In this document: in pieces, positions 16,127 through 24,610 of the stretch
Layout: each line of letters begins with the position of its first letter
Numbering within the stretch: the first letter of the stretch is position 1
NCBI RefSeq assembly: GCF_000513115.1
Contig: NZ_BAUU01000035.1
Span: 1 to 40,601 of the forward strand
Source of the DNA: Halalkalibacter hemicellulosilyticusJCM 9152
GTDB taxonomy: Bacteria > Bacillota > Bacilli > Bacillales > Bacillaceae_D
Reading direction: 5' to 3'
DNA length: 40,601 nucleotides
Notes under the pieces: generated by a model
Databases searched by the model: none
What the model was told of the DNA's origin: nothing
The model's input: the letters and a program-made list of their open reading frames with translations, nothing else
Program-made: the position numbers and the translations under genes

Positions 16127-17200
16127 ATGAACTCAAATACATTGTCGATGTTTCAAACGTTAACAGAATTACAAGGTGCTCCAGGATTCGAACATTCGGT
16201 GCGCCATTATGTTCGAACGCAATTGGAGAATTATACAGAAGAAATTATTCAAGATCGATTAGGAAGTATCTTCGGGGTGAAACGTGGTGATGAGTCAGGC
16301 CCAAATGTAATGGTAGCTGGACATATGGATGAAGTTGGGTTTATGGTAACATCTATAAGTAAAAATGGACTCATTCGATTTCAAACGTTAGGTGGATGGT
16401 GGAGTCAGGTTTTACTTGCTCAACGTGTTCAAATCATAACGGCAGAAGGACCCGTGATTGGAGTTATCGGTTCAACTCCACCTCATTTATTGGACGAAGC
16501 ACAGAGAAAAAAGCCTATGGCAATAAAGCATATGTATATTGATATTGGGGCAGATGACCAGGATGATGCTGTTAAGATTGGAATTAAGCCAGGCCAACAA
16601 ATTGTACCAGTCTGTCCATTTACTAAAATGTCTAATCCTAAGAAGCTTCTTGCTAAAGCTTGGGACAATCGTTATGGCGTTGGGCTTGCCATAGAATTGC
16701 TAAAGGAATTAAAGGATGAAAAAATCCCTAATATTCTTTTTTCTGGAGCAACTGTTCAAGAAGAGGTTGGATTAAGAGGAGCTGCTACTGCTGCAAATAT
16801 GATAAAACCTGATATTTTTTATGCATTAGATGCAAGTCCAGCCAATGATGCGACTGGCGGTAAGGATGCGTTTGGTCAACTAGGCAAGGGAGCGCTATTG
16901 CGTATTTTTGACCGTTCGATGATTACGCACAGCGGGATGAGAGAATTTATTTTGGATACAGCTGAATCACATGATATTCCATATCAATATTTCATTTCTC
17001 AAGGTGGAACAGATGCTGGACGAGTTCATGTGACAGGTGAAGGTGTACCATCAGCTGTCATTGGTATTTGTGCAAGGTATATTCATACATCAGCTTCTAT
17101 TATTCATGTCGATGATTATGCTGCTGCAAAGGAACTGCTAATGAAATTAGTGAAAGCAACAGATAATACGACAATCCGATCCATTCAAGAGAGTGTATAA
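16127..17200 (+). CDS. ytoP: M42-family metallopeptidase YtoP (glutamyl/deblocking aminopeptidase type)
   Basis: A 357-residue dinuclear-metal aminopeptidase of family M42. Motifs: PGFEHSVR near the N-terminus, [12 protein letters not shown] (His ligand and Asp), [11 protein letters not shown] (bridging Asp), [13 protein letters not shown] (catalytic Glu and Glu ligand), [11 protein letters not shown] (Asp) and [12 protein letters not shown] (His). M42 enzymes are cytoplasmic, usually self-assemble into dodecamers, and trim N-terminal residues from peptides. A GTG start at 16100 is possible, but AAAGGAG fits ATG 16127 ([20 protein letters not shown]). The next gene follows after 23 bases, suggesting an operon. 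Confidence 0.93.
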   Translation: MNSNTLSMFQTLTELQGAPGFEHSVRHYVRTQLENYTEEIIQDRLGSIFGVKRGDESGPNVMVAGHMDEVGFMVTSISKNGLIRFQTLGGWWSQVLLAQRVQIITAEGPVIGVIGSTPPHLLDEAQRKKPMAIKHMYIDIGADDQDDAVKIGIKPGQQIVPVCPFTKMSNPKKLLAKAWDNRYGVGLAIELLKELKDEKIPNILFSGATVQEEVGLRGAATAANMIKPDIFYALDASPANDATGGKDAFGQLGKGALLRIFDRSMITHSGMREFILDTAESHDIPYQYFISQGGTDAGRVHVTGEGVPSAVIGICARYIHTSASIIHVDDYAAAKELLMKLVKATDNTTIRSIQESV

Positions 17201-17223
17201 CATTGGGATGAAGGAGGAATGAG

Positions 17224-17739
17224 ATGATTATTGCAATTGGATCCAAAAATCCGGCAAAGGTTCATGCTGTTCAAGCTACTCTTATTCAAGAGGAAATCCG
17301 CTTTATTCCAGTAGATGCTAAATCAAGTGTGGACTCACAACCTTTTTCTGACGAAGAGACGATTCAAGGTGCACGAAACCGCGCAAAGAATGCTCTTCTA
17401 CAATTGAGTGCTTCAACAATGGCCTTTGGATTAGAAGGTGGAGTCATTGAGACTCATTTCGGTCTAATGCTATGTAATTGGGGAGCGCTTCTTCATCAGG
17501 ATGGAAGAGAATGGATGGCTGGAGGGGCTCGAATTCCTCTCCCAGAAGACATATCGAATCAACTTCGTTCTGGTCAGGAGCTTGGGAATGTTATGGCGGA
17601 GTATGTCGGTGACCGGGAAGTTCGAAAAAAACAAGGTGCTATTGGCGTATTTAGTCATGGACTTGTTGATCGAAAAGAAATGTTTTCTCATATTGTAAAA
17701 CTCCTTTATGGTCAATACTTGTTGAGCGAAAAACATTAA
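17224..17739 (+). CDS. DUF84 (YjjX-like) non-canonical purine NTP phosphatase
   Basis: A 171-residue protein with the inosine/xanthosine triphosphatase fold. It starts MIIAIGSKNPAKVHAVQATL (the SKNPxK phosphate-binding motif) and carries DEETIQGARNRAKNA and FGLEGGVIET, the acidic metal-binding motif, then GAIGVFSHGLVDRKEMF, which is typical of DUF84/YjjX. Members hydrolyse ITP and XTP, keeping deaminated purines out of nucleic acids; activity here is by family. Ribosome binding site AGGAGG precedes ATG 17224. It probably shares a transcript with ytoP. Confidence 0.85.
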   Translation: MIIAIGSKNPAKVHAVQATLIQEEIRFIPVDAKSSVDSQPFSDEETIQGARNRAKNALLQLSASTMAFGLEGGVIETHFGLMLCNWGALLHQDGREWMAGGARIPLPEDISNQLRSGQELGNVMAEYVGDREVRKKQGAIGVFSHGLVDRKEMFSHIVKLLYGQYLLSEKH

Positions 17740-17838
17740 ATCCTGTCATGTTAGCTGTAAACGGTTCTTGTCAGCCTTATAGGATAAAGGTATGATAAAG
17801 AAGGAATCTTTAAGTTCTTTTAAAGGAGTGTCCTTATT

Positions 17839-18444
17839 TTGAAAGTGAACCGGTGGTTGACTCGAGTTGGAATTATTTTTTTGCTTTTTGGATCAATGTT
17901 GATTATAGGGTGTTCAGTATCAGACGAAGAAACGATTGAGTTAGGCTATGAGACGTATATGGATCTTATCCAACAAGAACCTAATGAGACGAACATGGAA
18001 GAAGAAGGCGTTGAATTGTATTTACCAAATCATTTAGTTGTATCTGAAAGTTCACCTTTTAATATGTTGATTGAGGATCAACAAGGTGATCAACTTTACT
18101 TACTATTTCATTATCCAGCAGAGCCTAAGACGAGCTCCTTTCACCTAGAACGTGATAGAGAGTTAGAAGAAGATGCAATTATCTTTGAGGTTGTTGAAAC
18201 AGATGATTACCTTTCCTTCCTAGTCATTAAGAATGACGCTGATGTAGTGGATGAGGTTGAGGAAAATGTGCAAGAAATAGAAAGTGATGAAGAATTACAG
18301 CAAGAAGAACAGCTATTTGTTTCGGTTACGATAGGTGGAGCAAAAGTATCTACGCTTACCACTTATGAGGAGTTAGTAGAAGATATTGAGCTAATGACAA
18401 AAATGATTCATTCTTATCGATTAGTTGATGAAGAATCGTCATAG
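17839..18444 (+). CDS. Putative lipoprotein, function unknown
   Basis: A 201-residue protein with a lipoprotein signal peptide: basic start (MKVNRWLTR), hydrophobic stretch VGIIFLLFGSMLIIG and the lipobox L-I-I-G-Cys with Cys at 25. The mature part is strongly acidic and includes a low-complexity stretch near residues 130-155 (DVVDEVEENVQEIESDEELQ). It should be anchored to the outer face of the membrane. I do not recognise the family. The start is TTG 17839, with AAAGGAG about 10 bases upstream. It is followed after 11 bases by the EIIC-like gene and then ytpP with a 14-base gap, so the three are likely one operon ended by a strong terminator. Confidence 0.8.
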   Translation: MKVNRWLTRVGIIFLLFGSMLIIGCSVSDEETIELGYETYMDLIQQEPNETNMEEEGVELYLPNHLVVSESSPFNMLIEDQQGDQLYLLFHYPAEPKTSSFHLERDRELEEDAIIFEVVETDDYLSFLVIKNDADVVDEVEENVQEIESDEELQQEEQLFVSVTIGGAKVSTLTTYEELVEDIELMTKMIHSYRLVDEESS

Positions 18445-18455
18445 GAGGAGCATGC

Positions 18456-19478
18456 GTGAGGTCGTTCTTAAAAAGAAAAGGGATCGAATGTTCATGGCGA
18501 ACATATTTTATTACAGGTCTTAGCTATATGGCATTAGGCTTGTTTGCCTCTCTTATTATTGGTCTGATTATGAAAACGGCTGGAGAGAATATTGAACCGT
18601 ATATTCCAGCATTTTCATTGTTAGTCGATATGGGAGATTTAGCAATGGGCTTAATGGGTCCAGCGATTGGGGTGGCTGTTGCTTATGGTCTAAAAGCACC
18701 GAGGTTAGTCGTATTTGCTGCTGTTATTACTGGAGCTGCTGGGGCTGAGCTTGCTGGACCAGCAGGAAGCTTTATCGCTGCTGTAATGTCAGTAGAGATT
18801 GGAAAGCTCGTTTCCCAAGAGACAAAAATCGATATTATTGTAACACCTTTTGTTACAATTGTATCAGGGTTTCTTACAGCTTATTTTATTGGACCTTGGA
18901 TTCAATTGGCATTAACTCAATTTGGAGAGCTGATAAAATGGGGAACCGAACAACAACCAATATTATTAGGAATTATTGTTGCTACATTAATGGGGTTAGC
19001 ATTAACAGCACCGATTTCGAGTGCAGCATTAGCCATCATGCTTGAGTTAGATGGAATGGCTGCTGGAGCAGCGACAGTCGGCTGCGCAGCTCAAATGATT
19101 GGATTTGCTGTAAGTAGCTATCGTGAGAATCGTTGGTCTGGTTTGGTCGCTTTAGGCATCGGAACATCAATGCTACAAGTACCGAACGTGATGAAGAACC
19201 CACTTATTCTTATACCACCTGTTATTGCAGGAGCGATCTTAGCTCCTTTTGCAACTGTTATGTTTCAAATGTCAAACAGTGCAGCTGGTGCCGGTATGGG
19301 GACAAGTGGATTAGTTGGCCCAATTTTAACAATTTCCGATATGGGCTTATCAATCAATGTAATCGTTGCGATCGGGTTGCTTCATTTTATCGGACCAGCT
19401 ATTATCAGTTTGCTTGTGTCAGAATGGATGAGGAAGAAGGGACTTATTCGTTTTGGTGATATGAAAATTGACCAATAA
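18456..19478 (+). CDS. EIIC-like membrane protein (PTS_EIIC_2 type), orphan
   Basis: A 340-residue polytopic membrane protein with about nine hydrophobic segments, rich in Gly and Ala (VITGAAGAELAGPAGSFIAA; GAGMGTSGLVGPILTISDMG). It looks like the PTS_EIIC_2 family of uncharacterised PTS IIC-type permeases. No EIIA or EIIB domain is fused or encoded nearby, so phosphotransfer-driven sugar uptake should not be assumed. The GTG at 18456 follows AGGAGGAG; an ATG at 18452 is in another frame. It sits between a lipoprotein gene and ytpP in a tight unit. The substrate is unknown. Confidence 0.75.
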   Translation: MRSFLKRKGIECSWRTYFITGLSYMALGLFASLIIGLIMKTAGENIEPYIPAFSLLVDMGDLAMGLMGPAIGVAVAYGLKAPRLVVFAAVITGAAGAELAGPAGSFIAAVMSVEIGKLVSQETKIDIIVTPFVTIVSGFLTAYFIGPWIQLALTQFGELIKWGTEQQPILLGIIVATLMGLALTAPISSAALAIMLELDGMAAGAATVGCAAQMIGFAVSSYRENRWSGLVALGIGTSMLQVPNVMKNPLILIPPVIAGAILAPFATVMFQMSNSAAGAGMGTSGLVGPILTISDMGLSINVIVAIGLLHFIGPAIISLLVSEWMRKKGLIRFGDMKIDQ

Positions 19479-19492
19479 GGAGAGAAAAAGAG

Positions 19493-19819
19493 ATGGAATC
19501 AATTAAATCAATAGAACAGTTTAAGGAACTATCAACTAAGGAGTCAGCTGTATTTGTCTTTTCAGCAGATTGGTGCCCGGATTGTAAGGTGATTGAACCT
19601 TTATTGCCACGAATTGAGGCAGATTTCCCGAGCTTCACGTTTTATTATGTTGATCGTGATGAATGTATTGACTTGTGTCAAGAATTAGACATATTAGGGA
19701 TTCCGAGCTTTCTTGCATATGTGGATGGAAAAGAAGTCGAGCGCTTTGTTAGCAAGGAACGTAAAAGCGAGGAAGAAATTGTTGAATTTTTAACGAAAGC
19801 AGAAGCGCATATTGGTTGA
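19493..19819 (+). CDS. ytpP: Thioredoxin-like protein YtpP
   Basis: A 108-residue thioredoxin fold with active site FSADWCPDCKVIEPLLP (Cys 28 and Cys 31) and the cis-proline motif GIPSFLAYVDG near residues 72-82. The CPDC centre instead of CGPC suggests different redox behaviour from thioredoxin A. There is no signal peptide, so it is cytoplasmic. It is the last gene of the lipoprotein/EIIC-like/ytpP unit, with AAGGAG as ribosome binding site and a strong terminator right after the stop. YtpP has been linked to low-molecular-weight thiol (bacillithiol) reduction in Firmicutes as far as I recall; the substrate here is inferred only. Confidence 0.9.
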   Translation: MESIKSIEQFKELSTKESAVFVFSADWCPDCKVIEPLLPRIEADFPSFTFYYVDRDECIDLCQELDILGIPSFLAYVDGKEVERFVSKERKSEEEIVEFLTKAEAHIG

Positions 19820-19822
19820 GTT

Positions 19823-19863
19823 AAGAAGGTCACTCGTGATGAAATAAGAGTGACCTTCTTTTT
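19823..19863 (+). terminator. Rho-independent terminator after ytpP
   Basis: A perfect 13-bp stem with arms AAGAAGGTCACTC and GAGTGACCTTCTT, a 12-base loop and a T-run (TTTTT counted from the end of the stem). It starts four bases after the ytpP stop. Confidence 0.93.
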
Positions 19864-19920
19864 ATCAAATAAACCATTACACGTTTTTTCGAACAAGTTA
19901 AGAATGGATAAAATCCTTTA

Positions 19921-20040
19921 GTGAATTCAATGGTGACGCCTGCTTTTACGTTACACAAAGAGTACTTTCAACTAATCTAAAACCGTTGTAACGACTACAC
20001 GACGCATTTAAGAAAAGGGTGCTGCGTTGTTTCACTTATA
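19921..20040 (+). repeat. Dispersed intergenic repeat, copy C
   Basis: About 120 bp beginning GTGAATTCAA, with ACGTTACA at 19948, ACTTTC, TAAAACC, TTGTAACG and TTTAAGAAAAGGGTGCTGCG in the same order as copies A and B. CGTTACA (left) and TGTAACG (right) are exact inverted repeats. It is shorter than A and B because the block after GTTAC is reduced. It lies between ytpP and ytpQ. Confidence 0.55.
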
Positions 20041-20117
20041 TTAAGAAGAAAGTCGGTTGCGATTCTGTTTAAAAAATGATTGAATAAGAATTCAAGGTAT
20101 AGTAGGAGTGATGGGAA

Positions 20118-20915
20118 ATGGAAATGAGAGAATTCCGTAAAAAGATTGAACAAATGTTAGACAAAGACGGATGGACTCTTTTTTATGATCATAAAGAAGC
20201 AACATTACGAATTGAAGATAAAGAAATTAAAAAAGGGGTCACTTTAGCTCTGAAGCCATTGTTAGCAAAGTGGGAACGGAAGGAATTCGATTCTATTGAT
20301 GAGGTCGTAAGATATGTAGAAGTTGGGCTTGAATCAATGCGAACAAAGCCTATGCTCGATGGGAATGAGAGCAACATCTACCCTATTATTCGTGCGACAT
20401 CTTTCCCTACTGAGACAAAAGAAGGGCAAGCGCTTTTATTCGACGAGCATACAGCAGAGACAAGAATTTACTATGTTATTGATTTAGGAGAGTCTTATAC
20501 TCTTATTCATGAGCAACTACTTGAGCAAACATCATGGACGAAGACAAAGATTAGAGAAATGGCGGCGTTTAACCTTCGCTCATTACCTCAGCCTTTGAAA
20601 GAGGACGAGGTGGCAGGAAATAAGTTTTATTTTCTGCGTGCGAAGGATGGTTATGATGCAAGCAGAGTCCTTGACCAATCGTTATTAGAGAAAATGAATC
20701 GTCAAGCGGTAGGACAGCTAGGCATTTCGATACCACATCAAGATGTGCTTGTTTTTGCTGATTTAGTAAACGAAAGAGGATATGATGTATTAGCACAAAT
20801 GGCTTTGCAATTCTTTGGCGAAGGACGTGTCCCTGTAACAGCATTACCATTTATGTATGAAGATGGTGAGTTAGAACCTACATTTATTTTAGCGCAACGT
20901 AAACCAAAGTCATGA
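20118..20915 (+). CDS. ytpQ: YtpQ, DUF1444 family protein
   Basis: A 265-residue cytoplasmic protein of the DUF1444/YtpQ family, unknown function. It begins MEMREFRKKIEQMLDKDGWT and includes the conserved EVVRYVEVGLESM helix (about 74-86), NIYPIIRATSFP, DLGESYTLIHEQLL and, near the C-terminus, FFGEGRVPVTALPFMYEDGE. No catalytic motif stands out. ATG 20118 has GGAG ten bases upstream; ATG 20124 would be too far. B. subtilis has ytpR between ytpQ and sftA; it is absent here, and a promoter and leader hairpin fill the gap instead. Confidence 0.88.
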   Translation: MEMREFRKKIEQMLDKDGWTLFYDHKEATLRIEDKEIKKGVTLALKPLLAKWERKEFDSIDEVVRYVEVGLESMRTKPMLDGNESNIYPIIRATSFPTETKEGQALLFDEHTAETRIYYVIDLGESYTLIHEQLLEQTSWTKTKIREMAAFNLRSLPQPLKEDEVAGNKFYFLRAKDGYDASRVLDQSLLEKMNRQAVGQLGISIPHQDVLVFADLVNERGYDVLAQMALQFFGEGRVPVTALPFMYEDGELEPTFILAQRKPKS

Positions 20916-20949
20916 TTTTAAAAAAAATCGGAACAGGATCATTTGAACA

Positions 20950-20958
20950 TGATATAAT
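20950..20958 (+). promoter_or_regulatory. Extended -10 promoter for sftA
   Basis: TGATATAAT is a perfect extended -10 (TG-N-TATAAT). The -35 region 17 bases upstream (GGAACA) is poor, which is common with extended -10 promoters. Transcription would start about 20965, giving a leader of about 95 bases that contains a stem-loop. Confidence 0.55.
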
Positions 20959-21001
20959 AAGAAACAAAATATAAGTCTAATGATAAAGTTGGTCTGAATA
21001 G

Positions 21002-21040
21002 AAGAGAGGAGTTGTTCTCATTTAAAGAGCAACTCTTCTT
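21002..21040 (+). promoter_or_regulatory. Leader stem-loop upstream of sftA
   Basis: GAGTTG (21009-21014) and CTC (21017-21019) pair with GAG (21027-21029) and CAACTC (21030-21035) around a two-base bulge; flanking AAGAG/CTTCTT can extend it. The stem ends about 19 bases before the first GTG start and has no T-run, so it is not a classical terminator. It may protect the messenger or shape translation. Confidence 0.45.
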
Positions 21041-21058
21041 ACATGTCATTGAAAGAAA

Positions 21059-23266
21059 GTGGTGAACAAAGTGGGGATGTTACGTCACTGGGTTAGAAAA
21101 ATAAAACAATTATTGGATGAAAAAGAGCAGATTACAGAAGAAGAACAGGAGCGTCGTACGTATCATTATTCAACTGAGCAATCAAATGCTCATGCTAGGG
21201 TGATGTACAATTATCCTAGAAAGGGGAAGTTCCGCTTTCCTGTTATTGAGGATGAAGAGCGAAAACAATCCGAAACCGTTGATCAAAAAGAACCTTTTGT
21301 TCCTTATGAAGCTCGTGAAACACCGACTCCAAAAAATGATTATAAATGGACGATCACACCATCTCCTGTATACGGCTATAAGGAGCAACAGAAATCTGTT
21401 GAGCAAAATAAAATGGAACCGAACATTGAGAACATTGAATTAGAACATACTGAACAAAGAATAGAAACGAACGACTTACTCTCTCGAAAACGCGAGAAAC
21501 GAGTTGAGTCAATTGCTACGAAACAGGAGCCTGTTAAACGTGAAAAAATGAATGAGTCAGCTGATGATTTTGTTCATGAGGGAATAGCAGTTAAAGAAGA
21601 ATCTACTGTTGATCATGAGCAAGTAAAAGATGAATTAACATTAGCAGCAGGTCGTATGGGAGATGAAGGAAGTAGTAGCAATCGTCAAGAACGAATGCGT
21701 CGCAAGCTTGAGCGGCAAAAGGTTGCAAAAACAAATCAAGAGCAAGAAGAACAAACAGTTCCTTATAATGTTATGATGTTACCAAAAGATAGAGTGTCAA
21801 ATAACAAAGTAGAGGAGAAGGAAAGTAAAGAGGAAGGCACGACCACGTATACCTTTCCTTCGATCCAACTCTTGCGCTTCCCTGAGAAGAAGCAAACGGA
21901 TAATCAAGATTGGCTGCATCAGCAGGCGTCCATTTTAGAAGAGACGCTACATAGCTTCAATGTTGAAGCAAAGGTTGTTCATGTCACACAGGGTCCTTCT
22001 GTGACACGGTTTGAAATTCAACCAGGAAAAGGTGTGAAGGTGACGAAGGTAACAGGACTTAACGATGATATGAAGCTAGCTCTGTCTGCAAAAGACATTC
22101 GAATTGAGGCTCCGATACCAGGGAAAAACACGATCGGAATCGAAGTTCCCAATCAGCAATCAGCTCCGGTTTTTTTAAGGGAATTGTTGCGAAGAGATTT
22201 ATTTATTAGAGAAAGCTCACCATTAACGGTTGCGCTTGGTCTCGATATTTCAGGGCAACCGATTATGACCGATTTGCAAAAAATGCCTCATGGCTTAGTG
22301 GCGGGTGCCACAGGGTCGGGGAAAAGTGTTTGTATCAATTCAATATTAATTAGCCTTTTATATAAAGCGACTCCTGATGAAGTCAAGCTTATGCTCATTG
22401 ACCCGAAGATGGTCGAGTTAGCTCCATACAATGAATTACCTCATCTCGTAACACCAGTCATAACGGATGCGAAACAAGCAACGATTGCATTGAAATGGGT
22501 TGTCGAGGAAATGGAACGGAGATACGAACTCTTTAGTCAATATGGTGTACGAGACGTGAAGAGGTATAATGACTTATACTCTGAATCAGCTGATAAGCCG
22601 GCACTACCGTATATGTTGGTTGTTATTGATGAACTTGCTGATTTAATGATGGTTTCACCACAGGATGTAGAAGACTCCATTTGTCGTATTGCGCAAAAAG
22701 CGAGAGCATGTGGGATTCATTTATTGCTTGCAACACAGAGACCGTCTGTTGATGTCATTACAGGTCTTATTAAAGCGAATATCCCTACACGAATTGCTTT
22801 TTCAGTATCGAGTCAAACTGATTCAAGAACGATTTTAGATTCTGGTGGTGCAGAACGCTTATTAGGTCGAGGAGATATGCTTTTCTACGAAAATGGCTCA
22901 CCGAAGTCGATTCGTGTACAAGGAACATTTGTGTCTGATGAAGAAATCGAAGAGGTTGTATCATTTGTAAAAAAGCAACGCCAGCCAGAGTATTTACTTG
23001 AACAAGAACAATTAATGAAAGTAGCAAAAACAGACGATGTAGATGATGAGTTATTTGAAGAAGCATGCCATTATGTAGTCGAACAAGGTGGTGCTTCGGC
23101 TTCAAGTCTACAACGGAGGTATCGAATTGGCTACAACAGAGCAGCGAGGTTAATTGATATGATGGAGGATGCTGGTATTATATCTGAAGCAATGGGTAGT
23201 AAACCACGTCATATCCTTGTGGATTCGATTCAATTAGAAGAGGTCTTATATCATGAATCGACATAA
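21059..23266 (+). CDS. sftA: DNA translocase SftA (YtpS, FtsK/SpoIIIE family)
   Basis: A 735-residue soluble FtsK/SpoIIIE-type motor. The first 270 residues are charged, glutamate-rich and likely disordered, with no membrane segments, which distinguishes SftA from SpoIIIE. The motor follows: alpha domain with VKVTKVTGLNDDMKLALSAK, Walker A GATGSGKSV at about 416-424, Walker B region MLVVIDELADLMM at about 518-530, and LLLATQRPSVDVITGLIK. The C-terminal winged-helix gamma domain (about 665-735, SASSLQRRYRIGYNRAARL) would read chromosomal polarity sequences. SftA clears DNA from the division septum. Starts are ambiguous: GTG at 21059, 21062 or 21071 and ATG at 21077 are in frame, and only a weak AAAGAAAG site is present. 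It has its own promoter and leader hairpin. Confidence 0.93.
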   Translation: MVNKVGMLRHWVRKIKQLLDEKEQITEEEQERRTYHYSTEQSNAHARVMYNYPRKGKFRFPVIEDEERKQSETVDQKEPFVPYEARETPTPKNDYKWTITPSPVYGYKEQQKSVEQNKMEPNIENIELEHTEQRIETNDLLSRKREKRVESIATKQEPVKREKMNESADDFVHEGIAVKEESTVDHEQVKDELTLAAGRMGDEGSSSNRQERMRRKLERQKVAKTNQEQEEQTVPYNVMMLPKDRVSNNKVEEKESKEEGTTTYTFPSIQLLRFPEKKQTDNQDWLHQQASILEETLHSFNVEAKVVHVTQGPSVTRFEIQPGKGVKVTKVTGLNDDMKLALSAKDIRIEAPIPGKNTIGIEVPNQQSAPVFLRELLRRDLFIRESSPLTVALGLDISGQPIMTDLQKMPHGLVAGATGSGKSVCINSILISLLYKATPDEVKLMLIDPKMVELAPYNELPHLVTPVITDAKQATIALKWVVEEMERRYELFSQYGVRDVKRYNDLYSESADKPALPYMLVVIDELADLMMVSPQDVEDSICRIAQKARACGIHLLLATQRPSVDVITGLIKANIPTRIAFSVSSQTDSRTILDSGGAERLLGRGDMLFYENGSPKSIRVQGTFVSDEEIEEVVSFVKKQRQPEYLLEQEQLMKVAKTDDVDDELFEEACHYVVEQGGASASSLQRRYRIGYNRAARLIDMMEDAGIISEAMGSKPRHILVDSIQLEEVLYHEST

Positions 23267-23277
23267 TTATTTTAAAC

Positions 23278-23306
23278 TTGTTTTCACGATCAAGGTTCTA
23301 TATGAT
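23278..23306 (+). promoter_or_regulatory. Sigma-A promoter for the nicotinate phosphoribosyltransferase gene
   Basis: TTGTTT (23278-23283), a 17-base spacer, and TATGAT (23301-23306), about 45 bases upstream of the start codon. Four of six and five of six matches to consensus. Confidence 0.5.
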
Positions 23307-23352
23307 ATATAGATATGAAGAATAGTCGAGGAATAACAAGGAGCTCAGTCTT

Positions 23353-24447
23353 ATGAAAGAAATCACACTTAAACTAAATGGAGAAATTAAACGGTTAACG
23401 AATGAAACGTTTAAATTTGATGAGCGTATAAAGGATGGTTGGTTTTCTGCCGTCTATTTCTTGAAAACACGAGAAATTGTGAAAAAATATCGCCCTGGTC
23501 GTGCTGTCACGATGCAGTTTTTTCAAAAGGAACATGCTGTTCTTTGTGGAACAGATGAAGTGATTGCATTGATTAAAACGTTTGCGAATAATCCAGAGCA
23601 ATTAGAACTTCGATCTTTAGAAGATGGCGATAAAATAAAGCCTTATGAAACAGTGTTCACTATTACTGGTAACTATGAGGATTTTGGTTATTTAGAAGGA
23701 ATCATTGACGGAATATTTGCGAGAAGGACATCTGTGGCAACGAATGTTTATAATGTTGTTAAGGCCGCTCGTAAGTCAGGCTTTCAAAAGCCGGTCATTT
23801 TTATGGGAGATCGTGATGATCATTTTACACAACAAGCAGGCGACGGTTATGCAGCGTTTATTGGCGGGTCAAAAGCTCAAGCGACTCATGCGATGAATGA
23901 AGTGGTGGGAAAAAGGGATGGGGACGATGCCACATGCTCTTATACAGCTTTTTGAAGGAGACATTGTTGAGGCAACGAGAGCCTATAAAGAAACGTATCC
24001 TGAAGATGACCTAATGGCACTTGTTGATTATAATAATGATGTTATTACGGACTCGTTAAAAGTGGCGAGAGAGTTTGGTGCTGACCTGAAAGGGGTTCGG
24101 TTGATACGTCTGCTATGATGGTTGACCAATTTTTCTGTCGAAATCCAGAAGTGATGGGAACGTTTGATCCTCGAGGAGCCAATCCAACTCTTTTATTTGC
24201 GTTGCGTGAAGCACTAGATAAAGAAGGCTTTCAGCACGTCAAAATCATTGCTACTGGTGGGTTTAATGCTGACCGTATACGAAAATACGAGGAGGCTGGT
24301 GTGCCTATCGATATTTATGGAGTAGGTGGCAGCTTACTGAAGATTAATATTGGGTTTACTGGTGATAATGTACGAATAGGTGGGGAACATGAAGCTAAGT
24401 CGGGCCGAAGATTTCGGGATAATCCAAGACTAACTTTAGTTGATTAA
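23353..24447 (+). pseudogene. Nicotinate phosphoribosyltransferase, interrupted by two compensating frameshifts
   Basis: Three overlapping frames together give one protein of about 364 residues of the nicotinate phosphoribosyltransferase family, which makes nicotinate mononucleotide from nicotinate and PRPP for NAD salvage. Frame 1 covers 23353 to about 23901 (EGIIDGIFARRTSVATNVYN, then IFMGDRDDHFTQQAGDGYAA). Frame 2 runs from about 23902 to 24098 (WWEKGMGTMPHALIQLFEGD, then LVDYNNDVITDSLKVAREFG). Frame 1 resumes (MMVDQFFCRNPEVMGTFDPR, then GGFNADRIRKYE). An extra G at about 23902 (GAAGTGGTGG for GAA-TGG-TGG) and a missing G at about 24099 (CGGTTGAT for CGG-GTT-GAT) explain it exactly. No residue is lost and motifs on both sides are intact, so sequencing indels are likely. 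The ribosome binding site is AAGGAG. Confidence 0.9.
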
Positions 24448-24456
24448 GACAGGATT

Positions 24457-24486
24457 AGCTGAAAAGGGTCTTTTCTGCTACTTTTT
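24457..24486 (+). terminator. Terminator after the nicotinate phosphoribosyltransferase gene
   Basis: AGCTGAAAAG and CTTTTCTGCT form a 10-bp stem with one mismatch and a 3-base loop; ACTTTTT follows. It begins about ten bases after the stop codon. Confidence 0.75.
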
Positions 24487-24610
24487 ACATATACTATTGG
24501 ATGAAAAGAAGTGCAGCGTATATGACTTGTTATTAAGCGCGTCGATTTGAAGGATGAAGTAAAGTGCGTCCATGGCGCAACAATACCATGTGAGTGACGG
24601 AGGTCCAATT

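Noticed and set aside
16090-16290. A 66-codon frame overlapping the start of ytoP
   Set aside because: It is in another frame of the ytoP coding region and shows no family features.
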